Source of the DNA: Sphingobium jiangsuense
GTDB taxonomy: Bacteria; Pseudomonadota; Alphaproteobacteria; Sphingomonadales; Sphingomonadaceae
Length of the DNA stretch: 64,000 nt
Direction: 5' to 3'
NCBI RefSeq assembly: GCF_014196495.1
Contig: NZ_JACIDT010000015.1
Span: forward strand, 31,065-95,064
The position numbers were made by a program, and so were the translations under genes. Shown piece by piece: positions 61,810 through 64,000 of this stretch. Below the pieces are notes generated by a model that saw nothing but the letters and a program-made list of their open reading frames with translations, did not search any database and was not told where the DNA came from. Every line of letters begins with the position of its first letter. Position 1 is the stretch's first letter.

Positions 61810-61988
61810 CAGTTCACTTCCTCAAGAAAGATGTCGCGGAAGCGCTTGTAGGCCAGCAGGGATGCTTCAACGTGGCCCCGATCGAGGCGCAGCGTCGGGT
61901 TCTCGTCCATCGCGCGGATGAGGGCGGCATATTCCTCCCATGCGATATCAGCAGGAGAGGGCGCTGGTATAGGCATTATTGCGCTCAT
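61809..61988 (-). CDS. Small phage protein before dnaB, 59 residues
   Basis: 'MSAIMPIPAPSPADIAWEEY' then 'LIRAMDENPTLRLDRGHVEA' and 'YKRFRDIFLEEVN'. Helical. Its stop overlaps the dnaB start (TGATG) and its start overlaps the rusA stop (ATGA). Function unknown. Confidence 0.7.
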   Translation of the reverse strand: MSAIMPIPAPSPADIAWEEYAALIRAMDENPTLRLDRGHVEASLLAYKRFRDIFLEEVN

Positions 61989-62329
61989 CCCCGCACCTCG
62001 ATCTTCACTTCGCCCTGATGCGCGCAGAAAGGCGCAATCCGAGCCGACAGAGTGAAACGGCTGTCATCGACGCCGAGCGCATCGGCCAACCCGTCCAGAT
62101 AAGCCTTGCAGGCCGATATGCAGCCGTCGAGGTCGCGCCTGCGCTTATCGGGCGGATAGAAGGTCAGGGCCACATGCAGAGGCCCGTCAGGCGCTGTCAG
62201 GCCCGACGACTTCGCCGCCCATGCTGCATCCTGACGCATGCGCTTCGTCGCGCGGGCCTTTGGCGACCAATGGCCGCGATGGTTGGGGTGGACGACGCGC
62301 GGGGGCCACGGGAGGAGGATGTGACTCAT
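61985..62329 (-). CDS. RusA-family Holliday junction resolvase
   Basis: 114 residues. 'LPWPPRVVHPNHRGHWSPKA' at the start and 'KRRRDLDGCISACKAYLDGL' with 'DALGVDDSRF' carry the conserved Asp residues of RusA (metal-binding D in RRRDLDG and near VDD). It cleaves branched DNA during phage replication and recombination. Confidence 0.85.
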   Translation of the reverse strand: MSHILLPWPPRVVHPNHRGHWSPKARATKRMRQDAAWAAKSSGLTAPDGPLHVALTFYPPDKRRRDLDGCISACKAYLDGLADALGVDDSRFTLSARIAPFCAHQGEVKIEVRG

Positions 62330-62523
62330 TGCGGCTGCACCCCCACCACATCAAAATCCCATCCGTCAGGAAAAGGCTCTCCCCATTTCCCGCGCCACTT
62401 CGAGGCCGGAAGCGCGTCCTTCGACACGCGCCCGTTGCGAAATTTCACGCGCAACAGCTTGTCGCCCCGAAAAGGGCGGTCGCCGTGCCAAGGTTGAAAA
62501 TCTGCCTGCATCTTGTCGCTCAT
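62326..62523 (-). CDS. Hypothetical phage protein, 65 residues
   Basis: 'MSDKMQADFQPWHGDRPFRG' then 'DALPASKWRGKWGEPFPDGW'. Rich in Trp, Pro and basic residues, possibly DNA-binding. Overlaps rusA by 4 bp. Not recognised. Confidence 0.6.
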   Translation of the reverse strand: MSDKMQADFQPWHGDRPFRGDKLLRVKFRNGRVSKDALPASKWRGKWGEPFPDGWDFDVVGVQPQ

Positions 62524-62572
62524 GATCTGATCTGATCCTCGGAGCGGACACGAGGCCCGCTCTCCGGTCAGG

Positions 62573-62809
62573 TCAGTTCACGTTCGCGCGAACAGCCGCG
62601 TCCTTAGCTTCCAGCAGTTTGCGTAGGGCCACAGTGCGCTCTGCGTTGCGCGGCAGGGATTCCACGATATGGCGCGCGAGGTCGCAGAACGGCCTTGACG
62701 CTGCCTGCAAAACTGGCGGCAAATGCGAATAGTGGAAATATCGCAGAATGCCGTCCGCCGCGATCTGGTCAGTTGAAAATTCAGCCGGGGCTGGATGGAT
62801 ATCGCTCAT
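62573..62809 (-). CDS. Acb2/Tad1-like hairpin protein (possible cyclic-nucleotide sponge)
   Basis: 78 residues from ATG 62809 (AAGGAAGG upstream). Residues 20-75 read 'IAADGILRYFHYSHLPPVLQ', 'AASRPFCDLARHIVESLPRN' and 'AERTVALRKLLEAKDAAVRA'. This matches the small phage family now called the Acb2/Tad1 hairpin domain. Characterised members bind cyclic oligonucleotides or gcADPR and so block CBASS or Thoeris signalling. Its ligand here is not known. Confidence 0.65.
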   Translation of the reverse strand: MSDIHPAPAEFSTDQIAADGILRYFHYSHLPPVLQAASRPFCDLARHIVESLPRNAERTVALRKLLEAKDAAVRANVN

Positions 62810-62829
62810 TTTCCTTCCTTTCTTCGTGG

Positions 62830-63084
62830 TCAAATGTCGAAATGAAGCTGCATGCCGAGCGCCCGCGCATAGGTCGCGAGAAGCGTTTCGGACTCCTGTC
62901 GAACGTGGCTTTCCTGCTTGCGGAGCTTCACGATCGCGCGGATTGTTTTCGTGCAGTAGCCGCGCGCCTTGGCCTCGCTCAGCACGTCCTTCTGATCGTC
63001 CGCGATGCCCTTTTTCTCTTCGTCCAGCCTCTCGTAACGCTCCACAATCAGGCGCAGTTCGTCCGCTGCGATGCTCTCGCTCAT
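62830..63084 (-). CDS. Phage GapR/DUF2312 homologue
   Basis: 84 residues from ATG 63084. 'ADELRLIVERYERLDEEKKG' and 'IADDQKDVLSEAKARGYCTK', then 'AIVKLRKQESHVRQESETLL' and 'YARALGM', follow the DUF2312/GapR pattern closely. GapR of Caulobacter binds overtwisted DNA and supports replication. A phage copy may organise phage DNA or interfere with the host protein. Confidence 0.82.
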   Translation of the reverse strand: MSESIAADELRLIVERYERLDEEKKGIADDQKDVLSEAKARGYCTKTIRAIVKLRKQESHVRQESETLLATYARALGMQLHFDI

Positions 63085-63254
63085 ACTTCTTCCCTCTTGC
63101 TGATACCGGCCACCAGAACCGCGATATGTGCGCGACGGGCTGGCGATAGTTGGCGATTGCGGTTGATGCTCCACGATGCATTGACTGCTTCGGTTTGCTT
63201 CTTGAGCCGTGCGAGACGACGCCGGGCGATATATTGGCGGATGAGGCGAATCAT
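63081..63254 (-). CDS. Small basic phage protein, 57 residues
   Basis: 'MIRLIRQYIARRRLARLKKQ' then 'SINRNRQLSPARRAHIAVLV' and a charged end. Very basic N-terminal helix. It overlaps the GapR-like gene and the LexA-like gene by 4 bp each. Function unknown. Confidence 0.6.
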   Translation of the reverse strand: MIRLIRQYIARRRLARLKKQTEAVNASWSINRNRQLSPARRAHIAVLVAGISKREEV

Positions 63255-63457
63255 TCGCACACCTCCCAACCGTGTCCCGCGCGCCGGATGAACCCGCGAT
63301 CCTCCAAGGCCCTCAGGCGTCGCTGAATGCTGTTGATCGACCGCGTATCCTGATGGTCCATCATCTCGTGGATCAGCGGCGCGCGCCCGGATTTCGCCCA
63401 AGTGGAGCGGATGAACTCCAGCAGCTCGAACTGGCGAGGGGTGAGGCCCATCATCAC
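63251..63457 (-). CDS. LexA-N-terminal-like winged-helix protein
   Basis: 68 residues. 'GLTPRQFELLEFIRSTWAKS' then 'SINSIQRRLRALEDRGFIRR' matches the LexA DNA-binding domain, without the protease domain. Probably a small transcription regulator of early genes. Confidence 0.7.
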   Translation of the reverse strand: MMMGLTPRQFELLEFIRSTWAKSGRAPLIHEMMDHQDTRSINSIQRRLRALEDRGFIRRAGHGWEVCE

Positions 63458-63696
63458 GCCGCCTTCCGCGAGACAAACCGCCCGCGCGCATCGCGCGGCT
63501 GCATCACCTTCCTGAGTTCCCGCTCAAGACCTACGACCTTCGCGCTCAGGTACTGAACCTCGCGCCCTTTGTGCGCCAGCGCGGATGCATAGTCCTTAGC
63601 CAGGCGCTGATGCGATTTTTCCTGACCGAATATCCGCCACAGCGTGAGCGGTATCGCCGCGCCTGCGCCAAGCAGAACAAGAAGGATGTCATTCAT
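63454..63696 (-). CDS. Small membrane-anchored coiled-coil protein
   Basis: 80 residues from ATG 63696. One hydrophobic segment ('ILLVLLGAGAAIPLTLWRIF') is followed by a charged coiled coil ('YLSAKVVGLERELRKVMQ'). Topology like small phage membrane proteins; function unknown. Overlaps the next gene by 4 bp. Confidence 0.6.
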   Translation of the reverse strand: MNDILLVLLGAGAAIPLTLWRIFGQEKSHQRLAKDYASALAHKGREVQYLSAKVVGLERELRKVMQPRDARGRFVSRKAA

Positions 63697-63928
63697 TAGA
63701 AATCCCCTTTTGATACAAGGTATTGAAATACTTGGTAAATCGGCTTGGCCGCAAAAAAGGCCGCGTGGTACGGCGCGCGCCATGACGATTCGGAAAAGGG
63801 TCGGGACCGATGCGGGGGTGGGGAGGTGCATCGGCCCCGTTACGCGCGGGCGGGGGGATTATGCCCAGCGCATAAATCTGGTTGCGGTCGCGGAGGTAAG
63901 CCGGGGAGGCGCAGGCGCGGCATGTCAT
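63689..63928 (-). CDS. Hypothetical phage protein with N-terminal Cys pair
   Basis: 79 residues: 'MTCRACASPAYLRDRNQIYA' suggests half a zinc site, followed by 'LGIIPPPARNG' and a basic, Arg/Pro-rich tail. The tail is less convincing as protein, but its start overlaps an upstream frame by ATGA and its stop overlaps the next gene by 8 bp, as with real neighbours. Confidence 0.5.
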   Translation of the reverse strand: MTCRACASPAYLRDRNQIYALGIIPPPARNGADAPPHPRIGPDPFPNRHGARRTTRPFLRPSRFTKYFNTLYQKGISNE

Positions 63929-64000
63929 GCGGACAGCCCTCCACGGCTGAGGCCGTTGCCAGCCCCAGCCGCTTCGGTCATCGTGGGAAGTGCAACAACA
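63925..64000 (-). CDS. C-terminal end of a phage gene cut by the window edge
   Basis: An open frame enters from the right edge and ends '...GNGLSRGGLSA' with TGA at 63925-63927, overlapping the next ATG (ATGA). Too short to identify. Confidence 0.4.
   Translation of the reverse strand, partial: VVALPTMTEAAGAGNGLSRGGLSA

Larger units (their letters stand above)
32625..64000. mobile_element. Prophage (siphovirus-like), left part; right end outside window
   Basis: A tRNA-Gly 3' fragment at the left edge marks attL. To its right the window carries a full set of phage functions: replication, packaging, head, tail and lysis genes, almost all on the minus strand with overlapping starts and stops. 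No integrase or repressor is seen, so these and attR (an intact tRNA-Gly) must lie beyond 64000. The module order (DUF5681, large terminase, DUF1073, Mu-F-like, DUF2213, cement, DUF2184, DUF4054, DUF3168, tail) is that of a tailed phage with a long non-contractile tail. Confidence 0.95.

Noticed and set aside
62573..63181. One 202-codon protein covering three small genes
   Set aside because: The upstream part lies antisense-like in composition; a strong ribosome site and family match at 62809 show that only the last 78 codons are real.
1..64000. CRISPR arrays, rRNA genes and insertion sequences
   Set aside because: I looked for regularly spaced direct repeats, rRNA sequence and transposase motifs and found none.

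Overview
The window comes from a GC-rich alphaproteobacterium, most likely a sphingomonad. This is an inference from base composition, from the gene families present (TonB receptor, CYP199-type P450, 4-cresol-dehydrogenase-type flavocytochrome, HdeD, DUF2946), and from phage structural families common in Sphingomonadales prophages. Two parts are clearly distinct: host chromosome at 1-32624, and the left part of a prophage at 32625-64000 whose right end lies outside the window.

Host part. It opens with the 3' end of valS, then a TonB-dependent receptor. A TetR repressor is divergent from an EmrA/EmrB-type efflux pair. GNAT and HdeD genes follow. A CYP199-like cytochrome P450 is divergent from a LysR regulator. 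Next come a phospholipase-D-type cardiolipin synthase, a large-subunit catalase (KatE), and an operon of DEAD-box helicase, YaiI/DUF188 and a YhiN-type flavoprotein. A respiratory/aromatic-oxidation region (19.5-25.8 kb) holds an orphan haem-copper oxidase subunit I, a flavocytochrome resembling 4-cresol methylhydroxylase or eugenol hydroxylase, a Tat-type exported protein, a second cytochrome c and a TetR regulator. After that come a YjdF-like membrane protein, a zinc alcohol dehydrogenase, PEP synthase, and a His/Met-rich outer-membrane protein with a DUF2946 partner (possibly copper-related).

Prophage part. The left junction is the 3' part of a minus-strand tRNA-Gly(GCC), so the element is integrated in that tRNA gene. 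The intact tRNA and the integrase should lie beyond 64000. A short plus-strand accessory cassette (GIY-YIG protein, PAPS-reductase-like PP-loop protein, DUF551-like protein, zinc-ribbon protein) sits next to the junction and ends at an intrinsic terminator. The rest reads right to left on the minus strand: small early genes (LexA-like winged helix, GapR/DUF2312, Acb2/Tad1-like protein), RusA, DnaB helicase, replication initiator, DUF5681 and large terminase, DUF1073 portal, head morphogenesis protein, DUF2213 protease with a nested scaffold start, cement protein, DUF2184 capsid, connectors, tail tube, tail chaperone with a -1 frameshift, tape measure, tail-tip genes, tailspike, holin/endolysin/spanin cassette and an SGNH hydrolase. 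Most minus-strand genes are joined by ATGA or TGATG overlaps.

Most notable observations: a near-identical 11-bp element (CTACGGACGGC) placed 33-34 bp before four non-overlapping structural gene starts and 54 bp before a fifth; an A9 slippery run giving a G/GT-type tail chaperone fusion; an Rz1 gene embedded in Rz; a probable nested scaffold start; a phage GapR and an Acb2/Tad1-like cyclic-nucleotide sponge; and a plus-strand GT61 glycosyltransferase moron. Several genes of 43-59 codons were found by direct translation and are listed.
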